Assembly (NCBI GenBank): GCA_048594975.1
Contig: JBMDXQ010000125.1
Location: forward strand, 1-64,000
Source of the DNA: JBMDXB01 sp048594975
Lineage (GTDB): Bacteria; Acidobacteriota; Vicinamibacteria; Vicinamibacterales; 2-12-FULL-66-21
Reading direction: 5' to 3'
DNA: 64,000 nucleotides
Position numbers and translations under genes: made by a program. The notes beneath the pieces are model-generated. The model searched no databases. It was not told the origin of the DNA and saw only the letters and a list, made by a program, of their open reading frames with translations. Shown here in pieces: positions 34,317 to 41,625 of the stretch. Within the stretch, counting starts at the first letter, position 1. Each line of letters starts with the position of its first letter.

Positions 34317-35023
34317 CTGCCGGCCGGCGGCGCGTCGCGGCGTAACGCCTTGCCCAGCCGCCCCACCACCCCGAGCGCGAGCATCCGGGCAAAGATCCAG
34401 CCGGCCCGGAACGTCGACAGCGGCTCGGTCCTGACTTCCGTTCGCCCGGCACGAATCGCCTCGCAGATCGCGGTGGCATCCGGCTCCGCATCCACCAGCG
34501 TGAACGTCGTTCCGAGCTGGTCGAGCAGGTGCAAGTCGGTGCTGCCCACCAGCGGCTTGCCTGTGCCGCGAGCCCAGCGGATGGCACGCTCGTTGAAATT
34601 CACCAGCCGGGTGTACATCGAGTTGACTTCCACCGCGTCGAACAGATCCGCGTGCTGATCGAGGCGCGGGCCGAGCGCCGAGTGAATGGGATAGAACGCG
34701 TGCGGCGCAACCACCAGCCCGTTGGCCGCCGACCTCAGCGCCGCGATGTCCGCAAAGGTCCGCACCGCCGCGCAGGCCGCGGGGAAGTTCAGGAGCAGTA
34801 CGTGCTGGTGATTGATGCTGCGCTCGATTCCGGGAATGAGCACCACGCCGCGCTCGCGCGCGTAACCGGCATCGGCAGAGGGATCGAAGTAGCGGTTGTG
34901 CAGCGTAACCGCGATCGCGCCGTAGCCGAGGGCGGCCGCGTGATCGATCAGCTGGCGGGTGGAGTGCGGGATGGCGTCCAGCGGGTCCTGGTCGGTGTGC
35001 GCGTGGAGCTCGACCTTGAGCAC
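34307..35023 (-). CDS. PHP-domain metal-dependent phosphoesterase
   Basis: A 238-residue protein of the PHP superfamily. Metal ligands: ELHAHTD (His7, His9), then TLHN, the glutamate in PGIERSI, APHAFYP, and GSTDLHLLD. The family hydrolyses phosphoesters (histidinol phosphate, nucleoside 3',5'-bisphosphates, DNA). Substrate unknown here. It has a basic C-terminal tail. Its stop lies inside the last codons of the convergent dehydrogenase-subunit gene (10-bp overlap). It may share a transcript with the sarcosine-oxidase-like gene, which ends 72 bp upstream of its start. Confidence 0.88.
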   Translation of the reverse strand: MLKVELHAHTDQDPLDAIPHSTRQLIDHAAALGYGAIAVTLHNRYFDPSADAGYARERGVVLIPGIERSINHQHVLLLNFPAACAAVRTFADIAALRSAANGLVVAPHAFYPIHSALGPRLDQHADLFDAVEVNSMYTRLVNFNERAIRWARGTGKPLVGSTDLHLLDQLGTTFTLVDAEPDATAICEAIRAGRTEVRTEPLSTFRAGWIFARMLALGVVGRLGKALRRDAPPAGSQA

Positions 35024-35095
35024 ACCCTTTCCATATCACGTCACAGCGGCTTGACGTACTTCACGATCTCCGGCTCGAATCCGTGACGCACCGCA

Positions 35096-36268
35096 TTACA
35101 GCGCCGCCGATGCCGCCCGCGCCGCCTCGGTCGCATCGCGCGTGCGCGAGCGCCAGCCGAACCGATGCGCCCAGGGGTTCGGCCGGCGTTCGACGACGTC
35201 GGCGATGAGACGCCCGAGGATGGGCGCGAACTTGAAGGCATGGCCGCTGTCGCCGGCGGCGACGACCAGGCCGGGCCGGCCGGGGTGATGGTCGATCCAG
35301 AAATCACCGTCGAAGGTGTCGCAGTAGAGGCACAGCCTGGTCGCCTTGATCGCCGCCTCGGCGAGCGCCGCCAGGCTGCCGCGGAGGAACGCGCGGCACC
35401 GCTCCACCTCCGACGGCAGGACCGTCCTCTCGTCGTCCGGGTGCACGCGACGGCCGGCGCCGTGGTGACCGATCTTGAGGGTGTTGTCTGCTGACGCCGG
35501 GAATCCGTACCAGCCGGTGTTCGCGATGTCGGCGGCCCAGACAGGGAATCGGGGGGGACGCCACTCAGGTGAGGGTCCCGCATCCAGGTGGATCACCGGC
35601 TGCCCGGTCGTCCACATCACGTCGGCGAGCTCCGGAAGCAGGTGCGGCGTCCAGGCGCCCGCGGCGACGACGACGAGGTCGCCGCGCAGCACCTCGCCGG
35701 TGCGGGTTGCGACGCCGATGACGCGTCCACGATCCTCCAGCAGACGGGAACACGCGGTCCGCGTGTGCAGCCGTGCGCCCGAGGCTTGCGCCTCTGCGGC
35801 CAGCCGCACAGTCACGTTGCCGCTCTCCACCCAGCCGGCGCGCGGATTGAAGTAGCCCTCGGGGTACTTCCCGCGCGACCATCCCGCGAATCGGCGGGCG
35901 ATGTCGTCGTCGCGCAGCCGCTCGACGGCATATCCGCGCCCGGCGAGGACCCTCATGCTGTCGTGCTCGAAGCCGCCGGACCGCATCGGCGCGCCGGCGA
36001 GCAGGAGGAAGCCGACGTCGTGGAAGAGCGGCGGGCTCCACCGCGTGTTCCAGGCGTCCCACCCGGCGAGCGCGGCCTCGGCAAGCGCCGTGTAGAACTC
36101 GTCGGCGCCGTAGTCCATGCGCACGACCTTGCTGATGTCGGTGGAAGCGGCCAGCGGCTGCGGCACCGATCCCGCGTCCAGCACGTCGACCGTCCACCCG
36201 CGCGTGCTCAGCTCCCACGCGGCGGTGAGGCCGAAGACGCCGGCGCCGACGATGACGATGCTGGGCAT
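35096..36268 (-). CDS. Sarcosine oxidase-like FAD oxidoreductase (DAO family)
   Basis: A 390-residue flavoenzyme. The N-terminal FAD motif is IVIVGAGVFGLTAAWELSTRG. Near the C-terminus LCLYCDTFDGDFWIDHHPGRPGLVVAAGDSGHAFKFAPILG matches the monomeric sarcosine oxidase/N-methyltryptophan oxidase region, where a cysteine binds FAD covalently; Cys in CLYC is the candidate. It should oxidise a secondary amine or N-methyl amino acid. Start ATG 36268. The promoter would lie in the 165 bp shared with the divergent Gfo/Idh/MocA gene. Confidence 0.88.
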   Translation of the reverse strand: MPSIVIVGAGVFGLTAAWELSTRGWTVDVLDAGSVPQPLAASTDISKVVRMDYGADEFYTALAEAALAGWDAWNTRWSPPLFHDVGFLLLAGAPMRSGGFEHDSMRVLAGRGYAVERLRDDDIARRFAGWSRGKYPEGYFNPRAGWVESGNVTVRLAAEAQASGARLHTRTACSRLLEDRGRVIGVATRTGEVLRGDLVVVAAGAWTPHLLPELADVMWTTGQPVIHLDAGPSPEWRPPRFPVWAADIANTGWYGFPASADNTLKIGHHGAGRRVHPDDERTVLPSEVERCRAFLRGSLAALAEAAIKATRLCLYCDTFDGDFWIDHHPGRPGLVVAAGDSGHAFKFAPILGRLIADVVERRPNPWAHRFGWRSRTRDATEAARAASAAL

Positions 36269-36433
36269 TGTTCCTGTCGTTGATGGTTACGTGGTTGCGG
36301 TGTGCCACGATTGTTGATCACGACGGCGCGACGGCTGACTCTCACGTCCATCCACCGCGCGCAGCGCGGGCGCAAGGCGCATGGATCGACGCGACACGCC
36401 GCCCCCGGCGAATTGACCTATGATCGCGCTGCC

Positions 36434-37786
36434 ATGACTACTCGGAACACTGGCCTGTCGCGGCGTACGTTCCTTTACACGGCCGCCGCGGGTCTTGCCT
36501 CCGCCCGGCTCCGTGCCGCGACGGTGCCGGCAGCAGGCGGATACGCGCCGTTGCGGCGGGCGCCGGGACAGCAACCGACCGCCGCGGCGCCGAGCGATCA
36601 GATCGTCCTCGGCATGGTCGGCGTCGGCGGCATGGGCAGCGGGCGCCTCAAAGGGTTCCTGCAGCATGCCGACGTGAGGATCGGCGCCATCTGTGACGTC
36701 GACGGCCGGCACCGCGAACGCGCGGCCGCCCTGGTCGACAGCGCCCGCGGGTATCGCCCTCCGGCGGTCGCTGACTACCGGCGCGTGCTCGACAACCGCG
36801 AGATCGACGCCGTCGCCGTCGTCACGCCGGATCACTGGCATGCGATTCCCACCGTTCACGCTTTCGACGCCGGCAAGGACGTGTTCGTCGAGAAACCCCT
36901 GAGCTACAGCGTCGCCGAAGGACGCGCGATGGCCGACGGGTCGCTGAAGCACAAGCGGGTCAGCCAGATGGGCAACCACATTCACAACGACCTGCCGAAC
37001 TACCGCCGGGTCGTGGAGCTGGTGCAGTCGGGGAAGCTCGGTCGCATCACGCGCATCCACTGCTGGAAGACATCGCCGACGCAGCCGTACACGAACAGCG
37101 AGCCGGCGCAGGTGCCGGCGGAACTCGACTACGACTTCTGGCTCGGGCCGGCGCCGAAACGGCCGTATCACCCGCTGCGCAGCCACGGGACCTTCCGCCA
37201 TTTCTGGGACTACTCCGGCGGAACGTTCATCGACTTCTGGTGCCACATCGTCGACGTCGCGGTGTGGGCGCTCGATCTCAGGGCGCCGACGAGCGTCGCG
37301 GCGGCGGGCGGGCGGTTCTTCCTGGCCGACGAAACCGAAACGCCCGACATGATCGAGGCGGTCCTAGAATATCCGGGGCTGCTGTTCACATTCAGCTTCC
37401 AGCCGGTGCCGCCGCCGGGCCTCGATCACATGGGCCACATCGGCTGCATCTTCGAGGGGACGGAGGCGTCGCTCGTCACCAACTACGAGCGGCACGACGT
37501 GCTCGTCAAGGGCAAGGCGGTACCGGACTTCCCGCGCCCCGACCCGTCCATCGCCGACTCGCCCGGCCACCTGCGCGAGTTCCTGGACGCGATCAAGTCG
37601 CGCAACCTGGAGACGACCTGCAACGTGCGCTACGGCCACCGCGTGACCAAGCCGGGGCTGCTCGCCAACATCGCGTTCCGGACCGGGCGTCGTCTCTACT
37701 GGGACGACGCTCGGGAGCGGTTCAGGGACGACGGGGAGGCGAATCGGTATCTCAAGAGGAAGTATCGGCGGCCGTACAGGCTGTAA
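36434..37786 (+). CDS. Tat-exported Gfo/Idh/MocA-family oxidoreductase
   Basis: A 450-residue NAD(P)-dependent oxidoreductase. A Tat signal (GLSRRTFLYTAAAGLASARL) is followed by the Rossmann motif LGMVGVGGMGSGRL (about 57-70), DHWHAIPTVHAFDAGKDVFVEKPL with the EKP lysine, and the C-terminal beta-sheet domain with HFWDYSGGTFIDFWCHIVDVAVWAL. Exported members usually carry tightly bound cofactor and act on glycosides. EF-P starts 29 bp downstream and may share the transcript. The substrate is unknown. Confidence 0.9.
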   Translation: MTTRNTGLSRRTFLYTAAAGLASARLRAATVPAAGGYAPLRRAPGQQPTAAAPSDQIVLGMVGVGGMGSGRLKGFLQHADVRIGAICDVDGRHRERAAALVDSARGYRPPAVADYRRVLDNREIDAVAVVTPDHWHAIPTVHAFDAGKDVFVEKPLSYSVAEGRAMADGSLKHKRVSQMGNHIHNDLPNYRRVVELVQSGKLGRITRIHCWKTSPTQPYTNSEPAQVPAELDYDFWLGPAPKRPYHPLRSHGTFRHFWDYSGGTFIDFWCHIVDVAVWALDLRAPTSVAAAGGRFFLADETETPDMIEAVLEYPGLLFTFSFQPVPPPGLDHMGHIGCIFEGTEASLVTNYERHDVLVKGKAVPDFPRPDPSIADSPGHLREFLDAIKSRNLETTCNVRYGHRVTKPGLLANIAFRTGRRLYWDDARERFRDDGEANRYLKRKYRRPYRL

Positions 37787-37815
37787 TCGACAACGGCCAT
37801 CGGGAAGGATTGGAA

Positions 37816-38391
37816 GTGGCGAGCCTGATTGAGGCGATAGCAATCAAGCGCAGGACGTTCTTCGAATTCGAGGGAGCACCCTACGTCGCCATCGACGTGG
37901 ACCTCTCGCGCCCGACGGCGCGCGGCGGGCAGACGCTCGTGCGGGTCAAGATGCGCAATCTGATTACGCGCGCCGTGTTCGACAAGACGTTCAAGGCGGG
38001 CGAGAAATTCACCGAGCCGGACCTGTCGACGGCCTCCGCCTCCTACCTCTACGCCGACGCCACCGGCTACCACTTCATGGACCAGGACACCTACGAGACG
38101 ATCACGCTCCCCGCCACCCTGGTCGGCGACGATCGACTGCTGCTCGTCGACAACCTCCTGGTCGCCATCCAGCAACACAACGGCACGCCGATCGCGATCG
38201 AGTTCCCGCCGATCGTCGAGCTGACGGTCGCCAGCTCGGAGCCGGGCGTGCGCGGGGACACGGCGAGCGGCGGCGTCACCAAGCTGGCAACGCTCGAGAG
38301 CGGCCTGCAGGTCCGCGTGCCCCTCTTCATCAAGGAGGGCGAGAAGGTGAAGGTGCACACGGAGACGCGCGAGTTCGCCGGCCGCGCCTGA
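37816..38391 (+). CDS. efp: Elongation factor P with YeiP/EfpL-like loop
   Basis: A 191-residue protein with the three beta-barrel domains of EF-P: IKRRTFFEFEGAPYVAIDVD, the middle domain ending GYHFMDQDTYETITLP, and the C-terminal STEPGVRGDTASGGVTKLATLESG-type stretch with VPLFIKEGEKVKVHTETREFAGRA. It rescues ribosomes stalled at proline motifs. The loop that reaches the tRNA reads SRPTARGGQT (31-40) with Arg36 at its tip, resembling YeiP/EfpL (SPTARGA) rather than the PGKGQ loop with the modified lysine. The GTG at 37816 fits the family length. It ends 6 bp from the convergent DUF1080 gene. Confidence 0.9.
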   Translation: MASLIEAIAIKRRTFFEFEGAPYVAIDVDLSRPTARGGQTLVRVKMRNLITRAVFDKTFKAGEKFTEPDLSTASASYLYADATGYHFMDQDTYETITLPATLVGDDRLLLVDNLLVAIQQHNGTPIAIEFPPIVELTVASSEPGVRGDTASGGVTKLATLESGLQVRVPLFIKEGEKVKVHTETREFAGRA

Positions 38392-38397
38392 GCGCCG

Positions 38398-39129
38398 CTA
38401 CTTCTTCGCCGCCGGCAGCGGTCCGATCTCCAGCTTGCGGAACTCGACTTCGGCCCCCTCGGCCTGGATCGCGATCTTGCCGCGGTCGGCCGTCGCGTTG
38501 AACCCGTTGTTCACGAGGTCGCCGTTCACCCACACCGCGACGGTGCGGTCGCGCGCCTCGATCACCATGGTGTTCCACTCGCCAAGCGGTTTCTCGGAGC
38601 CGTCGGTCAGGTTCAGGATGCGGCGCGCGTCACCGGCCCTGCCGCCGTAGTTCTGCCCTTCCTTGCGCGGCCGCCGCGTCTCCATGTCGGGCACCTCGAT
38701 GTTCTCGTGGATGCACCAGAAGTCGCCGGCGTGCTCGTGGTTCATCTGCACTTCGATCGACTGCGGGAACATGCCGTTCAGCGCGCGCAGCGTCGAGGCG
38801 TGCACGAGCACGCCGCTGTTGCCCGGTTTCCCGGGAAACCGATACTCGACCTCCAGACGGTAGTTCCGATAGACGTTGTCCGTCAGCAGATGCCCGCGCG
38901 GGGTGCCACGGCTGATGAGCATGCCGTCGCGCACGATGAAACTCGGCGGCGCGTCCGGCTTCGCGTCCTTATCGGGGACGTCGGCCGTCCACCCGGTCAG
39001 GTCCTTGCCATTGAAGAGCGACCCGACCTTGGTCGGAACGATGGCCTCGGCGGGGGGAGCGGCCTGCGCCAGGGCGACGAGCGGGATGGCGATGAAGGCG
39101 AGAGTCAGGAGAAAGGTGAGTTTTCGCAT
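38398..39129 (-). CDS. DUF1080 (3-keto-disaccharide hydrolase) domain protein
   Basis: A 243-residue exported protein: signal peptide 1-22, then a concanavalin-like jelly roll with LFNGKDLTGW (37-46), FIVRDGMLISRG, YRNYRLEVEYRFPGKPGNSGVLVHA, the MNHEHAGDFW stretch and GNTMVIEARDRTVAVWVNGDLVN-type strands. This is PF06439, members of which hydrolyse 3-keto-glycosides. Two Gfo/Idh/MocA genes, a GMC/subunit-3 pair and a sugar isomerase lie within 8 kb, all consistent with oxidative glycoside breakdown. It shares a strand with cutC, 33 bp away. Confidence 0.88.
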   Translation of the reverse strand: MRKLTFLLTLAFIAIPLVALAQAAPPAEAIVPTKVGSLFNGKDLTGWTADVPDKDAKPDAPPSFIVRDGMLISRGTPRGHLLTDNVYRNYRLEVEYRFPGKPGNSGVLVHASTLRALNGMFPQSIEVQMNHEHAGDFWCIHENIEVPDMETRRPRKEGQNYGGRAGDARRILNLTDGSEKPLGEWNTMVIEARDRTVAVWVNGDLVNNGFNATADRGKIAIQAEGAEVEFRKLEIGPLPAAKK

Positions 39130-39162
39130 GCGCGCATCATAGCGCGGGACGTCGCGCTGACG

Positions 39163-39846
39163 TCAGCCCCGGCAGAGTGCCGCCAGCCGGCGCACGCGCT
39201 CGATGACAACCGGCCGGTCCTGCCGGTCGGATTCGCGAGCCGCCCGCCCGACGTGCGCCTCGCGGACGCACCCGGTTCGCACGATCTCGGCGATCATCGC
39301 CTCGTCCACCGCGTAGCCCGCGATGATGTCGAGTCGTCCCGCCGCCCGCGCGGTGTACTTCGCGAGGCGAGCCGCACGTGCTTGAGGCGTGCCTTCCCTG
39401 CCGCTCGTGAGGATCTTGTCGATCTGCGGCACGGCCGCGAGCCGGTCGATCGCGCCGAGGGGATCGCGCAGCCGATCGAACGCGCGGTGAAAGGTCGCGC
39501 GCCCGCCCGGCGCCGCCTCGAGCAGGCGCGCGACATCGTCCAGCCGCAACTCCCCCGCCGACGCGAAGCCGATGACCAGGCCGTCGACGCCCAGCGCCGC
39601 GAACTCCGCCGCCGCCCGCCGCAACGGCTCGAACTCGCCCGGCCGCAGGTCGTATCCATCGTTCCCACGGACCATGATGCGCAGCGGCAGCCGCGTCTCG
39701 GCCGCGATCGCCCGGACGAGGTCGATCGGCGGCGTCAACCCTCCGGCCTGCAGGTTGCGCACGACTTCGAGCCGATCGGCGCCTCCCTCGGCCGCCGCAC
39801 GCGCGTCATCCTGCGACGTGACGATGACCTCGAGCAGCAGTGGCAT
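39163..39846 (-). CDS. cutC: CutC-family protein
   Basis: A 227-residue TIM-barrel protein of the CutC family: LLLEVIVTSQDDARAAAEGGADRLEV, NLQAGGLTPP, LRIMVRGNDGYDL, VIGFASAGELRLD, TFHRAFDRLRDP, and DKILTSGREGTP. CutC was first linked to copper homeostasis, although that role is disputed and the family may act on a small sugar or metabolite. The ATG at 39846 matches the family start; a GTG three codons upstream (39855) is possible. Divergent from the Gfo/Idh/MocA gene. Confidence 0.9.
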   Translation of the reverse strand: MPLLLEVIVTSQDDARAAAEGGADRLEVVRNLQAGGLTPPIDLVRAIAAETRLPLRIMVRGNDGYDLRPGEFEPLRRAAAEFAALGVDGLVIGFASAGELRLDDVARLLEAAPGGRATFHRAFDRLRDPLGAIDRLAAVPQIDKILTSGREGTPQARAARLAKYTARAAGRLDIIAGYAVDEAMIAEIVRTGCVREAHVGRAARESDRQDRPVVIERVRRLAALCRG

Positions 39847-40040
39847 CGCAGACACACTCTAAGCTAGCATCGGGCGCGGTTTCACGACCTCGCGCGGGGG
39901 CCTGCGAGCGGGGCGCCGGCGCGCAGGGCCGTCTCCCGTGACCAGTGCATTGGGCCCGAGCACCAGCTGGGGCTGCTCGGAGCCAGGACCCGCCTGCGGT
40001 CGTGAAACCCGCTTCAGTGTCGTCCAAGCAGGTGAGCGCC

Positions 40041-41603
40041 ATGACCAAGATCGATCGACGGGCGTTTCTCGGCAGTCTCGCGGCCGGAGCGGCCGCGTCG
40101 GCGTGCAGCACGGCCACGACCACTATCGTCCCCCGCCACGTCCTCGGCGGGCCCGGGTACCGCCCGCCGAGCGACATGATCGTGCTGGCGCAGGTCGGTT
40201 GCGGCCTGCAGGCGCAACGGCAGGTGTTCACCGGCCTGGCGACGCGGCCGGACATCCTCTTCGTCGCCGTCGTCGACCCCAACATCGACACGCAGGACTA
40301 CGTCGACTGGAGCCGCAACGGCAACCGCGACCGCATCCGCAAGTTCCTCGACGACCCGAAGTGGGGTGACGGCGACAAGGGCATCCGCGGCGGGCGCAAC
40401 GTCGCCGTCGAGATCCTCGAGCGCTACTACGCGAGCACGAATCGCGCCGGCGCGGGCATCCGCTCGTATGCCGACTTCCGCGAGATGCTCGAAAAGGAAA
40501 CCGACATCCAGGGCGTCATCAACATCACGCCCGATCACCAGCACGGTCCGATCAACATCGCGGCGCTCCGGAAGAACAAGGCGGCCATCTCGCACAAGCC
40601 GGTCGCGCACGTGCTCTACGAGGTGCGCCGCACGCTGGACGCGGCGCGCGCGAGCACTGCGCCGGCGCACCTGCTCGCCTACAGCAACACGCCCGACCGC
40701 CACACGCTCGCCGCGTGGATAAACGCCGGGGCGATCGGCACCGTCAGAGAGGTACACAACTGGACGAACCGGCCGTTCTGGCCGCAGGGGTGGCAGGAGT
40801 ACTACAAGCAGGGATCACGGATCCCGTCGGGCTTCGACTGGACGCTCTGGCAGGGCCCCGAACCGGATCGTCCGTACCACCCGTTGTACACGCACGCGGT
40901 CTATCGTGGGTGGTACGCATTCGGAACAGGCTGCTGCGGCGACATGGGTCATTACAGCCTCTGGCAACCGTACCGCATCCTGAAGCTCGGCGTCCCCGAA
41001 TGGGTCGAGGCACGCCCGAACAACGAAGCCTGGGTCGACGCGACCAACGTCAGCCGCGGCGGCCGCGTCTCCCTGATCGGTTTCCCGAAGGCGAGCACGA
41101 TCCGCTGGCGGCATCCGGCCACGGCAGAGCGACCCTCGATCGACGTCTTCTGGTACGACGGCGGCATCAAGCCGGCGACACCCGAAGAACTCTACGCGGA
41201 CGGTGAGGACTTCGACGACGAGGGCATGCTGTTCGTCGGTGACAAAGGCAAGATCCTCTGCGATTTCCGCGGCAACCGGCCGCGGCTCGTCCCGAGGAGC
41301 CGCCAGGCGACGTTCGAGGGCTCCGTCACCGTACCCGAGTACGACAAAACCACGCCGGACGACGAGTGGGTGAACGCGATCAGGAAAGGGACGAAGTCGA
41401 AGGGCAGCTTCGAGGAGATTGCCGCCTTCGCCGAGGCGCTCACGCTGGGCAACATCGCGCTGCGCGTGCCCTACAAGCGGCTGATCTGGGACGCGCAGAA
41501 GCTGGAGTTCACGAACTCGCCGGACGCGACCAAGCTGGTCCGCCGCGAGCAGTACCGCGCGGGGTGGGAACAGCTGATAACCGGCGGGCCGTCCGGCACG
41601 TAG
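40041..41603 (+). CDS. Gfo/Idh/MocA-family oxidoreductase, Tat signal and lipobox-like
   Basis: A 520-residue protein. It has a Tat-type start (DRRAFLGSLAAGAAASACST) with a cysteine at residue 22 that could be lipidated, a Rossmann motif (VLAQVGCGLQAQRQ), ITPDHQHGPINIAALRKNKAAISHKPV in place of the usual EKP, and a C-terminal domain with GTGCCGDMGHYSLW and the substrate-contact region WEARPNNEAWVD-like. Loss of the glutamate in EKP while keeping lysine is notable. It is followed 22 bp later by an ADOP gene and then the isomerase, forming a three-gene operon. Confidence 0.87.
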   Translation: MTKIDRRAFLGSLAAGAAASACSTATTTIVPRHVLGGPGYRPPSDMIVLAQVGCGLQAQRQVFTGLATRPDILFVAVVDPNIDTQDYVDWSRNGNRDRIRKFLDDPKWGDGDKGIRGGRNVAVEILERYYASTNRAGAGIRSYADFREMLEKETDIQGVINITPDHQHGPINIAALRKNKAAISHKPVAHVLYEVRRTLDAARASTAPAHLLAYSNTPDRHTLAAWINAGAIGTVREVHNWTNRPFWPQGWQEYYKQGSRIPSGFDWTLWQGPEPDRPYHPLYTHAVYRGWYAFGTGCCGDMGHYSLWQPYRILKLGVPEWVEARPNNEAWVDATNVSRGGRVSLIGFPKASTIRWRHPATAERPSIDVFWYDGGIKPATPEELYADGEDFDDEGMLFVGDKGKILCDFRGNRPRLVPRSRQATFEGSVTVPEYDKTTPDDEWVNAIRKGTKSKGSFEEIAAFAEALTLGNIALRVPYKRLIWDAQKLEFTNSPDATKLVRREQYRAGWEQLITGGPSGT

Positions 41604-41625
41604 CAGGCGGGTCGGAGGAGTGTCG

